35,690 bases of DNA from the NCBI GenBank assembly GCA_031292235.1, contig JARLHM010000132.1, forward strand, positions 1 to 35,690, in the 5' to 3' direction. The notes below the pieces were generated by a model, which saw only the letters and a list, made by a program, of their open reading frames with translations, had not been told where the DNA came from and searched no databases. The DNA is from Syntrophaceae bacterium (lineage in GTDB: Bacteria; Desulfobacterota; Desulfomonilia; Desulfomonilales; Desulfomonilaceae). Position 1 is the first letter of the stretch; each line of letters opens with the position of its first letter. Position numbers and translations under genes: made by a program. Below, piece by piece: positions 15,784 to 25,259 of the stretch.

Positions 15784-17106
15784 ATGAACAAAATCCTTTC
15801 AATAGCCGGATCGGATTCCGGAGGTGGGGCCGGCATACAAGCCGACCTTAAAACCATTTTGTCTCTTGGCGGTTATGGCATGAGCGCGATCACCGCGCTG
15901 ACTGCACAGAACACGTTGGGCGCGCATGCAATTAGGCTCATGGATCCCGATTTTGTAGCCAAGCAAATTGACGTCGTGCTGAGCGATATAGGAGCTGACT
16001 GCGTAAAAACGGGCATGCTGGGAAACGAGGGCATAGTAAACTCCGTCGCGGATCAGTTGACAAAGCATAGGATCGAGAAGCTGGTAGTTGATCCCGTAAT
16101 ATTGTCGAAGACAAATTCGGTCCTTCTTGATGAATCTGGCCAAAAAGCCATTGTCAAAAGACTTTTTCCGATTTGTTATTTGCTCACTCCAAACATCCCT
16201 GAGGCGGAAACCTTTTTAGGAAAGGAAATAAAAGATGTTTCGGATATGAAAAAGGCCGCCAAGAAGTTACAAAAAATGGGCCCAAAGTACGTCTTGGTCA
16301 AGGGGGGGCATCTGAGGGACGCACCCGTGGATGTTCTGCATGATGGCCGCCAGGACTATGAATTCCAGACACTTCGAGTTCGGACCCGTCACACGCATGG
16401 GACAGGCTGCACGTTGTCCGCAGCAATATCAACGTTACTTGCCGGCGGAATGCCGGTGATGGAGTGCATTGATAAGGCCAAGAGGCATCTTTATCGTGCC
16501 TTGCGGTTTTCTTTAGGTATCGGCAAGGGTGTTGGCCCATTGAATCATTACGCGTCGATAGCCAGGGAGATCGCAAGGACCAATGTCATAGAGGAACTGG
16601 ACAAGGCCCTCCAAAGACTCAAGCGTCTCAATATCGGCTACCTAATTCCTGAGGTGCAGTCAAATCTGGCTTATGCGATCCCATACGCGGAAACAGTAAA
16701 TGACGTCGCCTCTTTTCCTGGAAGGATTGTCCGGTTCGTAAATACGATCGACACCTTGAAAGGGGCAAGGTTTGGAGCTTCACGTCAGATTCATCATCTT
16801 GTGTTGGCGGCAATGGAGTATGATCCAGATCGCCGGGCGGCAATGAGCATCGCCTATTCGGCCACGTTGGTGAATAGGATCCGGTCTCTAGGGTATAAGG
16901 TGGCGGAGTTTGACAGAAATCGGACCCCGCCGGACCTTCAACTCGAAGAAGGCAGTACTCTCGCTTGGGGAGTCCAGGATGTCATGGAAGAACTCGGTAG
17001 GGTGCCTGACGCTATCTTCGATAAAGGAGCTTTGGGCAAAGTCCCCTTAATCAGGCTATTTGGTATGGACCCATCTTCAATAGTTGACCTGGTGGCAAAA
17101 CTGTAA
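15784..17106 (+). CDS. thiD: fused hydroxymethylpyrimidine (phosphate) kinase ThiD and ThiN-type thiamine-phosphate synthase
   Basis: 440 residues. The N-terminal ~265 are ThiD, which phosphorylates 4-amino-5-hydroxymethyl-2-methylpyrimidine twice to HMP-PP. Its motifs are GSDSGGGAGIQADLKT, CVKTGMLG, VLVKGGHL and HGTGCTLSAAI. The C-terminal ~175 match the ThiN domain (LNIGYLIPEVQSNLAYAIP, RFGASRQIHH, IFDKGALGKVPLIRLFG), which in archaea joins HMP-PP to the thiazole phosphate and replaces ThiE. One protein would then supply the last two steps to thiamine phosphate. RBS caggga 6 nt upstream of ATG. ThiN can also be regulatory, as in ThiR; fusion to ThiD favours an enzyme. No other thi genes occur in the window. 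Confidence 0.9.
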   Translation: MNKILSIAGSDSGGGAGIQADLKTILSLGGYGMSAITALTAQNTLGAHAIRLMDPDFVAKQIDVVLSDIGADCVKTGMLGNEGIVNSVADQLTKHRIEKLVVDPVILSKTNSVLLDESGQKAIVKRLFPICYLLTPNIPEAETFLGKEIKDVSDMKKAAKKLQKMGPKYVLVKGGHLRDAPVDVLHDGRQDYEFQTLRVRTRHTHGTGCTLSAAISTLLAGGMPVMECIDKAKRHLYRALRFSLGIGKGVGPLNHYASIAREIARTNVIEELDKALQRLKRLNIGYLIPEVQSNLAYAIPYAETVNDVASFPGRIVRFVNTIDTLKGARFGASRQIHHLVLAAMEYDPDRRAAMSIAYSATLVNRIRSLGYKVAEFDRNRTPPDLQLEEGSTLAWGVQDVMEELGRVPDAIFDKGALGKVPLIRLFGMDPSSIVDLVAKL

Positions 17107-17227
17107 GTTGCTCGTGAAGTTATATATACGGTTTCTATGTTGCTTATGAAAGTGAAACGACTTAATTTTAAAAAACATGAAACTTGCGCATCGCATCTTT
17201 CGACTCCTCGTCCACATGGTTTAAAAT

Positions 17228-18217
17228 ATGCCGCCTAAACTCATTGATCTTCACGGCAGGACAATTGATTATCTACGTGTGTCAATCACAGATCTCTGTA
17301 ATTTCAGATGCATATATTGCAGGCCCACTGAGGGTGTGCCATTAGTTCCACATTCAGATATCCTGAGATATGAAGAGATATTAAGAATCGTGATTGCGGC
17401 TAGAAATTTGGGAATTCGCAAGGTTCGCGTCACAGGCGGTGAACCATTGGTCAGACGGGGAGTAGTGGATTTTATATCCAGGTTGAATTCTGAAATTGAC
17501 CTTGAAGATGTGGCTTTAACTACTAATGGATCAAGGCTCCCAGAAATGGCCAAGGGGCTTTACCGAGCGGGTTTGAAGAGGGTCAACATCAGTCTGGATA
17601 CCCTTAGAAGAGACTGTTTTCATTCGATAACCGGCGCTGATGAGTTGGACAGTGTCCTGAAAGGCATTGACGAATGCCTCGATGTTGGTTTTGACCCAAT
17701 CAAGATCAATGTTGTTTTACTCAAGGGGATAAACGAAGCCGACATAGCTGATTTTGCCGGACTAACCATCGATAAACCTATTGATATTAGATTCATTGAA
17801 AGGATGCCGTTCGGCGCCGAGGTCCCTCCTCCCAATTCCCCGGCCTCTTTCAGCGCATTGCAAACGCTGAAGATTATTGAAAGGGTTTTTGGAGAGCTGC
17901 GGCCCATGGAACGATCTGAAATGGCCGGCCCGGCCACAATGTTCAAAATTGACGGGGCGCAGGGAAAGATTGGTGTTATTGATCCGGTATCAGGCCATTT
18001 TTGTGGGACTTGCAATCGTATAAGATTGACTGCCCGTGGGTCTTTGAGACCATGCTTGTTGAGCCCCACGGAAATTGACATGAAATCATTTTTGAGAGCT
18101 TCCCCGGATGATAGAGAAATCGAAGCCTATATAAAGGCTGCGGTCTTGGCGAAACCGGCGGGTAGGTTTTCAAATATTAACAAAATAAGTGTTGGTATGA
18201 ACTCAATTGGCGGTTAA
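17228..18217 (+). CDS. moaA: GTP 3',8-cyclase, molybdenum cofactor biosynthesis
   Basis: Radical SAM enzyme that converts GTP to (8S)-3',8-cyclo-7,8-dihydroguanosine 5'-triphosphate, which MoaC turns into cyclic pyranopterin. 329 residues, standard. The SAM cluster cysteines are Cys24, Cys28 and Cys31 (LCNFRCIYC). The GTP-binding C-terminal cluster is Cys259, Cys262 and Cys276 (FCGTCNRIR, LRPCL). The C-terminus ends in Gly-Gly, as needed for activity. The ribosome site is weak, and a 121-nt gap separates it from the thiamine gene. A molybdenum or tungsten cofactor would serve formate dehydrogenases or other oxidoreductases, none of which is in the window. Confidence 0.95.
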   Translation: MPPKLIDLHGRTIDYLRVSITDLCNFRCIYCRPTEGVPLVPHSDILRYEEILRIVIAARNLGIRKVRVTGGEPLVRRGVVDFISRLNSEIDLEDVALTTNGSRLPEMAKGLYRAGLKRVNISLDTLRRDCFHSITGADELDSVLKGIDECLDVGFDPIKINVVLLKGINEADIADFAGLTIDKPIDIRFIERMPFGAEVPPPNSPASFSALQTLKIIERVFGELRPMERSEMAGPATMFKIDGAQGKIGVIDPVSGHFCGTCNRIRLTARGSLRPCLLSPTEIDMKSFLRASPDDREIEAYIKAAVLAKPAGRFSNINKISVGMNSIGG

Positions 18218-18255
18218 TCCTCCATTTTCAAAAGCTTCATCAAATATGTCCTCTA

Positions 18256-19218
18256 ATGCCTGAAAAAAAAGCCAACCCTAAACTGTCGGTGATCATTGTC
18301 AACAGAAATACATCTGATTTACTAACAAGATGTATATCCAAAGTATTAGAATCAGATATCGATAAAATACCTCAAATAATTGTTGTGGATAATGGTTCCA
18401 CCGACGACTCCGTGAGGCTTACCAGGAGTTTATATCCCGAAATCTTGGTGTTTGAGGCTGGCAAGAATTTGGGCTTCGCAGCGGCGAACAACCTAGGTTT
18501 TTCGATGAGCGCCGGAGAATTTGTATTATTGCTTAATACAGATGCTCTTGTTGATAGAGTATGTTTGGCGCGGATGCTGAAATTGGCCGAATCAGATCAA
18601 CGTATCGCCCTTATTGGACCACAATTGCTCAACGATGATGGCACACATCAGACATCATATGAGGCCACCCCCACGCTGTTGACCGAAACCACCAACAGGA
18701 GTTTGCTCAAACGTCTATTTCCAAAACGGTACCCTGGGAAAAATGAACGCCTTGTTGAGCCGAAGGATGTTGAGACGGTAATTGGGGCGGTGATGCTGAT
18801 CAGAAAAGAGGCGTTTGACGAAGTTGGCGGATTCGATCCCAGTTATTTTTTCTTTTTTGAAGAGACTGATTTGGCTGTCAGATTACGTCAGTCTGGTTGG
18901 AGAGTAATGCATGATCCTGGAGCAAAGGCCTTTCATCTTCAGGGAGGTTCAGCCAAATCTTACCGAGCGGCTGCAAGGATAGAATTTTATCGATCTCGTT
19001 ACACGTTCTTTGAAAAATTTTATGGATCGATGTCTAAGAGCTTTCTTAAAACGATTGTGATGATAAATCTAGGACTAAATGTGACAATTTATAGTGTGAT
19101 GAATCTCGTAACTTTGGGGCTTTTCGAGAGAATACGGGAAAGATCGAAAGTGTGGAGCGCCCTTTGGTCATGGCATGTCAGGGGATGTCCTGATGGCTAC
19201 GGACTTCCTCGAGACTGA
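18256..19218 (+). CDS. family 2 glycosyltransferase
   Basis: 320 residues with a GT-A fold: LSVIIVNRNTSDLL at the N-terminus, VVDNGSTDDSV, NLGFAAANNLG, the metal-binding LLNTDALVD and the late FFFFEETDLAVRLRQSGWRV. This layout matches the rhamnosyltransferase-like (WbbL/RfbF) group that extends O-antigen or other envelope polysaccharides. A hydrophobic stretch near residues 270-300 suggests membrane association. There is no strong ribosome site before the ATG. It lies 38 nt after moaA without a functional link. No sugar-nucleotide or polysaccharide cluster surrounds it, so the acceptor is unknown. Confidence 0.88.
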   Translation: MPEKKANPKLSVIIVNRNTSDLLTRCISKVLESDIDKIPQIIVVDNGSTDDSVRLTRSLYPEILVFEAGKNLGFAAANNLGFSMSAGEFVLLLNTDALVDRVCLARMLKLAESDQRIALIGPQLLNDDGTHQTSYEATPTLLTETTNRSLLKRLFPKRYPGKNERLVEPKDVETVIGAVMLIRKEAFDEVGGFDPSYFFFFEETDLAVRLRQSGWRVMHDPGAKAFHLQGGSAKSYRAAARIEFYRSRYTFFEKFYGSMSKSFLKTIVMINLGLNVTIYSVMNLVTLGLFERIRERSKVWSALWSWHVRGCPDGYGLPRD

Positions 19219-19264
19219 CAGGATGGATAAAGAGCGCCCAAAGTCGTTTTTTCATGAATTTAGG

Positions 19265-20716
19265 TTAGGAAAAGGTTTTTCTCCATTTCGAGTAACGGTA
19301 TAAAGCGCCGAGGCCAGCGACTCCGCGTTCAGGACTCGGCAACACTGTCATGCCACGATCCTGTAATTCCCGAACAAACAATTCCGATCTGTCACAAAAC
19401 GTGCCTCCAACAACCGGTTTCCCGGATTCTGAAGATAAATTGGCAGCGATTGCGCTTTGTTCTTTGACATATTCCGAGACAATTTGTTGAGCCTGTTCCA
19501 GACCTTGTCCGGTCCCTAAAACGCCCAACATGACTCGTTGTTGAGGCATCAGGCAGTAGAGGAATAATGAATCTATCTGCTGATCTTTTAGGAGTATTCT
19601 CGGCAGGGTCGCCATGTAGTCATTCAAGTTCTTGGCGAATGTCAAATCTACAGGGTTTTTGACGCTCGCCGTATAGGGAAGCAAAGGGGCTAGGGCTTGT
19701 AATGTGGCCGGGGACAGTTCAGCCAATTCCAGGCCGGCCCTTTCCGCGCTGTCCGCTGCCGCAGCTCCGGGCCCTCCTGAGTGTGTCAGGATGGCCAAGC
19801 GATTACCTTGTGGTAGTGGTTGAGTTCCGAGCACGTAGCAGAAGTCGAAGAGTTCCTCAATAGAGTGGGCCCTGATTATCCCACATTGACGGAAGACCCC
19901 GTCATAAAGGCGATCCGGACCGGCCATTGCGCCAGTGTGTGACTGCCCTGCGCGTCTACCAGCTTCTGAGCCCCCGATATAATAGGAGACAATAGGTTTA
20001 ATTTTAGAGACCTTTTTGGCGACTTCAACAAAATGCCGCCCTCTTCTGATGCCTTCAATGTAAAGGGCTATAACTTTAGTTTTTGGACAATGCGCAAGAT
20101 ATTCAAGACAATCACTAAGATCGATCATGGCTTCATTTCCAAGGCTTAACGCCTGACTGAAGCCTAGGCCAGACTTTGACAGATGACCAAACATCTGGGT
20201 TATAAAGCTGCCGCTCTGAGACGCCATTCCTATGAAACCAGGGGCGGCGTCATAAGGATTGAATGTAGTGTTGAGCTTAAGATACGAATTGACGACACCA
20301 ATGCAATTCGGCCCTATAAACTTGATCCCATAACTATCGGCTACCTCCACTATCTTTTTTTGGAGTTCTTTCCCTTCTTTTCCTTCCTTTTCAGAAAAGC
20401 CCGCTGAAACAACTATTGCTCTTTTAACGCCTGCTTCTCCACATTCTTGCAGGATCTGGGCCACGATTGCCGTGGGGATTACAAGTATTGCGAGGTCCAC
20501 TTTCTCTGGGACGTCGGAGATCCTAGAATAGGCTTTTAATCCTTTGATCTCTTTGTCTCTTGGGTGGATAGGGTATACGTTGCCTTCAAATCCCAGCATC
20601 AGCAGACTTGCCAACTGAATGCTCCCCATGGACATGGAGTTACTGGACGCGCCCCAAAACGCGATGTTTTTTGGATGCATTATCTTGTACAAGGGATTGT
20701 TCTCGAAATCGTTCAT
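19265..20716 (-). CDS. ADP-forming acyl-CoA synthetase alpha-subunit-like protein
   Basis: 483 residues from ATG at 20716 (ggag, 7 nt upstream); the TTG at 20752 lacks support. It has a CoA-binding Rossmann domain (IAFWGASSNSMSMG, VYPIHPRDKEIKG), succinyl-CoA-ligase-like domains (IGPNCIGVVN, ASQSGSF) and the phosphohistidine loop SHTGAMAG with His260. This matches the alpha part of ADP-forming acetyl/acyl-CoA synthetases, which make ATP from acyl-CoA, ADP and phosphate. The ATP-grasp beta part is neither fused nor encoded nearby, so the protein must pair with a distant subunit or act otherwise. It is cytoplasmic and convergent with the glycosyltransferase gene. Confidence 0.85.
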   Translation of the reverse strand: MNDFENNPLYKIMHPKNIAFWGASSNSMSMGSIQLASLLMLGFEGNVYPIHPRDKEIKGLKAYSRISDVPEKVDLAILVIPTAIVAQILQECGEAGVKRAIVVSAGFSEKEGKEGKELQKKIVEVADSYGIKFIGPNCIGVVNSYLKLNTTFNPYDAAPGFIGMASQSGSFITQMFGHLSKSGLGFSQALSLGNEAMIDLSDCLEYLAHCPKTKVIALYIEGIRRGRHFVEVAKKVSKIKPIVSYYIGGSEAGRRAGQSHTGAMAGPDRLYDGVFRQCGIIRAHSIEELFDFCYVLGTQPLPQGNRLAILTHSGGPGAAAADSAERAGLELAELSPATLQALAPLLPYTASVKNPVDLTFAKNLNDYMATLPRILLKDQQIDSLFLYCLMPQQRVMLGVLGTGQGLEQAQQIVSEYVKEQSAIAANLSSESGKPVVGGTFCDRSELFVRELQDRGMTVLPSPERGVAGLGALYRYSKWRKTFS

Positions 20717-20793
20717 CAATTGCTCCAGGAGGAAATCAAATCCTTTAATCAATATTTCGGATCGTTATGGGGTTTCGGTCGCCTATTTAATCC

Positions 20794-21060
20794 CTATTGA
20801 TCCGGAGGACGACCAAGCTTGTCCGGTTCGCTATCATGTTGGTTTGAGACGAGGGCTGATATGAATTTGCTGAACCACCATGCGGAATACCCGAGCATGC
20901 AGGAAGCCATTGCGATTGGCCCAAGAATTAGAAATGCCCAGACGATCTGGTAACCGTTCTCGGGAAAACTGTCATTTAGGAGGTTCGACATCGTAGCGGT
21001 AAATGATCCCACCGCTACGACAGCGCCAATCAATGTGGGAACCGAAAGATCATTTCTCAT
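20794..21060 (-). CDS. small two-helix membrane protein
   Basis: 88 residues if begun at ATG 21060. Two membrane helices (LIGAVVAVGSFTATMSNLL, then IVWAFLILGPIAMASCMLGY) are followed by a short hydrophilic tail. No family recognised. A longer reading from ATG 21144 adds 28 residues that do not look coding, and neither start has a clear ribosome site. It lies 78 nt upstream of the acyl-CoA synthetase-like gene on the same strand. Function unknown; the call rests on the membrane pattern and on the lack of a better frame here. Confidence 0.45.
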   Translation of the reverse strand: MRNDLSVPTLIGAVVAVGSFTATMSNLLNDSFPENGYQIVWAFLILGPIAMASCMLGYSAWWFSKFISALVSNQHDSEPDKLGRPPDQ

Positions 21061-21167
21061 AAATAGTATGTTAACATTTTTTTGTTGGAAAGTAACAGGT
21101 TTAGAAATCAGATAGCGGCTACACATAGAATAATTAACAGTCATATCAATATGATGAGTAGGATAAT

Positions 21168-23642
21168 ATGGTTGATTATAGAATCAATTACGATGTTCTG
21201 TCAGTAGTTAGGAAACCGGCGCGCTACATCGGTGGAGAATTTAACTCGGTATACAAAAACCCTAATAAAACAGAGGTCCGAATAGCCTTGGCTTTCCCAG
21301 ATGTGTACGAAGTGGGAATGTCTCACTTGGGGCTCAAGATCCTCTACAACATTCTTAACTCTCAAGAGAATATTTACGCTGAAAGGGTTTTTGCTCCGTG
21401 GCCCGATATGGAACAACAGATGCGAGAAAGGGGAATTCCTCTTTTGACGTTGGAAACATGCCATGAAGTTCGGAAGATGGATATGGTCGGATTTTCCTTG
21501 CAATACGAGCTATGCTCGACCACCGTATTGCAAATGTTGGACTTGGCGGGTATTCCTCTTCATTCATCGGCTAGGGGAGAAAAGGACCCTCTGATATTAG
21601 CGGGTGGCCCCGCATGTTTCAACCCAATGCCCATGGCGGATTTTTTTGACGCATTCCTAATTGGGGATGGTGAAGAGGCGATACTCGAAATATGCGATAA
21701 GCTCAAATCGTGGAAAAACAAAGGTGGGGACCGGATTGGCCTTTTGTCCGAACTAAAGGAGATAAAGGGAGTTTTTGTTCCTTCGCTTCATAACTTCGGT
21801 GAAACCATTACCAGGAGAATTGTGTCTGATCTGGATGCTGTTGGATTCCCTCGAAATTTTGTCGTGCCTTTCTGCGACATAACACATGACAGGATAGGTT
21901 TAGAGATCGCACGGGGTTGTACCCGAGGTTGCCGCTTCTGTCAGGCGGGGATGATTTATAGACCCGTTCGCGAACGTCAACATGAAGGTTTGTTGAATAT
22001 AAGCAGAGAGTTGCTGCAATCGACAGGCTGGGACCAGATTGGATTGCTGTCTTTGTCGTCTGGAGACTATTCTTGTATCGGCCCTTTAGTAAAAGCTTTA
22101 ACTCGCGAATTCTCGGATAAAAAGATCGCCATCTCACTACCGTCTCTCAGGACGGACACCTTTGACTCCGAATTGGCTTCCGAAATCAGGAAAGTCAGAA
22201 AAACCGGTTTCACTATGGCTCCGGAAGCGGGTACGGAGCGACTCAGGCGAGTCATCAACAAGGGCAATTCGGAGGAAGATTTAAAGAATGCCATCATCTC
22301 AGCCTTCAGGGAGGGCTGGAAAGCGGTCAAGTTATATTTCATGATAGGTTTACCGACCGAGACCGAGGAGGATTTGGAGGGAATCGTAGACCTGATTTTT
22401 AAAGCTTCCAGATGGGGGAGAGCCGGACAGATAAGGGCTTCAATTTCTACTTTTGTGCCAAAGTCCCATACTCCATTTCAGTGGGTCGCCCAAATTTCCT
22501 TGGAAGAAACATTTAGACGCCAGATGTTTATAAAGGACCTCATGCGAAGAAAATCAGCGTCACTGAAATTTCATAATCCTAAAATCAGTTTTCTTGAAGG
22601 GGTTTTCGCTAGAGGAGACAAAGGCTTGGGTAGAGTCATTGAGACGGCGTTCAGAAAGGGCGCCAGATTCGATGGTTGGGATGAGCGATTGGATTTTCAA
22701 TTATGGATGGATTCTTTTGATGAATTGGGTTTGGACCCGAATTCATACCTCGATGAAAGGCCGATAAGTGCGCCATTGCCGTGGGAGCCGATAGAAACGG
22801 GTGTAAGGGAATCGTATCTGATAGGCGAGTTGAACAAGGCAATGGATTGTGAGTTAACCGCGGACTGTCGATCCGGGAATTGTGTTGGCTGTGGTGTGTG
22901 CGATTTTAAGAAGGTCGCTCCTGTAGTCCACAATATGTCGCTAGATAAGGACTTCTCCTATCCGGAAACAAGTAAAGAGCGGCGCGCTGAACCAAAGATT
23001 AGAAGATTCAGGCTGAGATACTCAAAGTCCGGCGCCATGAAATTTCTTGGGCACCATGATGTGGTGAGATGTTTTGAAAGGATGTTCCGCCGCGCTAATT
23101 TGGAGTTAGACTATTCCGGAGGGTTCCATCCACATCCAAAACTCAGATTTTCACCACCCATCGCCTTAGGTATAGAAAGTCTTGCGGAACATTTGGACTT
23201 TGATTTAAAAGATTGCGTCACAAATGTGGACGACATTTTCAAAACACTTAAAAATACCCTACCGGACGGGCTAAAACCTATAGAAATATGCGAAACTTCA
23301 TTGAATGAAGCCCCTTTGTCTGCTAGAATTCAAACGGTAATCTACGAAATAGTTTTAAACGATGAATTTAATAAAGATCGTGTTAGGGAAAGACTGAGTC
23401 AATTTCTTGAAAAAGAAAGTTTGATAATATCATTTGGTCCGGACCGAAAAAGAAAGGTTCGGGACCTCAAGCAGTACATTTCTTCGATTAGTCTCTCGGG
23501 TCAAACTCTCACAGTAAAAATCAAGATGACTCCGTCCGGCTCAGTTAATCCTTATGAAGCCATTGGGTCAGTTCTCGGTTTATCTGATGAACAGGCTAGA
23601 TCATTGGGAATAACCAAGAAAATAGTCCAATTCGAGTCGTGA
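21168..23642 (+). CDS. B12-binding-type radical SAM protein fused to DUF2344 (TIGR03960/TIGR03936 type)
   Basis: 824 residues. The N-terminal part (1 to ~200) resembles a B12-binding domain (RIALAFPDVYEVGMSHLGLKIL, GFSLQYELC). The radical SAM core has Cys251, Cys255 and Cys258 in GCTRGCRFCQAG, then MAPEAGTERLRRVINKG. A cysteine-rich strip lies at about 560-580 (ADCRSGNCVGCGVC). The C-terminal domain from about 611 (RYSKSGAMKFLGHHDVVRCFERM, GFHPHPKLRFSPP) is the DUF2344 'radical SAM-linked' family. This fused form is commonly encoded next to RNase G, as here, but its substrate is not known to me; a role in RNA or ribosome modification is inference. RBS agtagga 4 nt before ATG. Confidence 0.88.
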   Translation: MVDYRINYDVLSVVRKPARYIGGEFNSVYKNPNKTEVRIALAFPDVYEVGMSHLGLKILYNILNSQENIYAERVFAPWPDMEQQMRERGIPLLTLETCHEVRKMDMVGFSLQYELCSTTVLQMLDLAGIPLHSSARGEKDPLILAGGPACFNPMPMADFFDAFLIGDGEEAILEICDKLKSWKNKGGDRIGLLSELKEIKGVFVPSLHNFGETITRRIVSDLDAVGFPRNFVVPFCDITHDRIGLEIARGCTRGCRFCQAGMIYRPVRERQHEGLLNISRELLQSTGWDQIGLLSLSSGDYSCIGPLVKALTREFSDKKIAISLPSLRTDTFDSELASEIRKVRKTGFTMAPEAGTERLRRVINKGNSEEDLKNAIISAFREGWKAVKLYFMIGLPTETEEDLEGIVDLIFKASRWGRAGQIRASISTFVPKSHTPFQWVAQISLEETFRRQMFIKDLMRRKSASLKFHNPKISFLEGVFARGDKGLGRVIETAFRKGARFDGWDERLDFQLWMDSFDELGLDPNSYLDERPISAPLPWEPIETGVRESYLIGELNKAMDCELTADCRSGNCVGCGVCDFKKVAPVVHNMSLDKDFSYPETSKERRAEPKIRRFRLRYSKSGAMKFLGHHDVVRCFERMFRRANLELDYSGGFHPHPKLRFSPPIALGIESLAEHLDFDLKDCVTNVDDIFKTLKNTLPDGLKPIEICETSLNEAPLSARIQTVIYEIVLNDEFNKDRVRERLSQFLEKESLIISFGPDRKRKVRDLKQYISSISLSGQTLTVKIKMTPSGSVNPYEAIGSVLGLSDEQARSLGITKKIVQFES

Positions 23643-23667
23643 TCCATTTTAGGTGAAGGGAACCGGT

Positions 23668-25200
23668 ATGGGTAACGAAATAGTAATGAACATTACAGAT
23701 CGGGAGACTCGGCTAGCGCTTATAGAAGATGGTCAGGTTGCGGAAATCCATCTCGAGCGACGGGGCGAAAGGGGGATAGTCGGTAATATCTATAAAGGAA
23801 GAGTAATAAAAGTACTGCCTGGAATGCAGGCGGCCTTTGTTGACATTGGATTGCCCCGGGCGGCTTTCCTCTATGTTGGTGATGTTCACCATCATCCCCA
23901 GAATATCGGCCTAGTCGTCCACGAAGAAACCGAGGAGGACAATGAAAAGCCGGAGGACATTTCATTGCAGGAAGGTATTGGGGAAGGGTTGGAGTTCACT
24001 ACCCCAATAGAGGAACTCATTACCGAGGGAGAGGACATTTTTGTTCAAATCTCGAAAGAACCTCTTGGAAGTAAAGGCGCCCGAGTAACTTCACACATAT
24101 CTATACCTGGCCGGCATCTAGTTTTTATGCCGACTGTTGATCATATTGGGATTTCCCGTAGAATCGAGAACGAAGTAGAAAGACAAAGACTCAAAGAAAT
24201 TATATTGAATATTAAACCGCCGGAGTGCGGACTGATAGTCAGGACGGTCAGTGAACATGAAAACGAAGAAAAATTAAGGGCTGATCTTGGCTTTCTTGAA
24301 GGAACCTGGCAGCGGATTACCGAAAAGGAAAAGCAGGCTCCAGCTCCATCTCTGATATATGAGGACCTTGATCTGTGCTTAAGGGGGGTTCGAGATCTTT
24401 TCACGGAAAATGTGACAAGATTACTTGTCGATTCGGCTGAAACATGCCAAAGGGTCCTTGATTTCATGGATACCTTCATGCCTTCACTCAAACCATGCGT
24501 AGAATTGTACGACGGTGAAGAACCAATATTTGATCATTTCGGCATAGAAATGGAATTGAACAAAGCCTTGGGGAGAAAGGTTTGGTTGAAATCAGGCGGA
24601 TATATCAACATAGATTTTACGGAAGCGCTGGTGGCGATTGATGTAAATACAGGCAGGTTCGTAGGAAAACGTAACTTGCAGGAAACAATACTCAAGACTA
24701 ACCTTGAAGCGGCGAAGGAGATAGCCTATCAGCTTCGGTTAAGAAACATAGGTGGAATCATTATCGTTGATTTTATAGACATGGACAGACCGGCGGACCG
24801 TGAAAAAGTCACCAATACTCTTCAGGACGCCCTGAAGAAGGACAAACAGAAGACCAACATACTAAAAATTTCCGAGTTAGGGTTGGTTCAGATGACTCGA
24901 AAAAGGACAAGAGAGAGCCTAACCCGTACTCTTTGTGAGCACTGCCCTTACTGCGAAGGTAAAGGATTTCTAAAATCCCAGACAACTGTTTGTTACGAAA
25001 TATTGAGAGCCATTACACGACAGATTGCAGATGGATGTCCCCCGAATATAAAAATAACGGCCCATCCTGAAGTTGTAAAATTGCTGTTCGAGCAGGAGAG
25101 TGAAAAACTGGAGGAGATCCAAAAGAAACATAGAGCTACTGTGCAACTCAACCCTGACCCAAACCTAAATCAGGAACAGTACGAGATAGCAAATGGCTGA
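23668..25200 (+). CDS. rng: ribonuclease G/E family endoribonuclease
   Basis: Cleaves single-stranded RNA 5'-end dependently, typically in 16S rRNA maturation and mRNA decay. 510 residues from ATG 23668, which has gaaggg 7 nt upstream; the GTG at 23653 contains that site in its own codons and is rejected. An S1 domain begins near residue 35 and carries an acidic insertion (HEETEEDNEKPEDIS region). The catalytic aspartates are Asp325 (AIDVNTGRF) and Asp368 (IIVDFIDM). The Zn-link is CPYCEG. There is no E. coli RNase E-like C-terminal scaffold, so RNase G is the better name. Paired with the upstream radical SAM gene (25 nt gap). Confidence 0.93.
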   Translation: MGNEIVMNITDRETRLALIEDGQVAEIHLERRGERGIVGNIYKGRVIKVLPGMQAAFVDIGLPRAAFLYVGDVHHHPQNIGLVVHEETEEDNEKPEDISLQEGIGEGLEFTTPIEELITEGEDIFVQISKEPLGSKGARVTSHISIPGRHLVFMPTVDHIGISRRIENEVERQRLKEIILNIKPPECGLIVRTVSEHENEEKLRADLGFLEGTWQRITEKEKQAPAPSLIYEDLDLCLRGVRDLFTENVTRLLVDSAETCQRVLDFMDTFMPSLKPCVELYDGEEPIFDHFGIEMELNKALGRKVWLKSGGYINIDFTEALVAIDVNTGRFVGKRNLQETILKTNLEAAKEIAYQLRLRNIGGIIIVDFIDMDRPADREKVTNTLQDALKKDKQKTNILKISELGLVQMTRKRTRESLTRTLCEHCPYCEGKGFLKSQTTVCYEILRAITRQIADGCPPNIKITAHPEVVKLLFEQESEKLEEIQKKHRATVQLNPDPNLNQEQYEIANG

Positions 25201-25259
25201 GCTTGGGGCTAATCATTCCCTTCGTAAATCAGTTTCAGTTTTTAACTGGGGGAGGTTCA

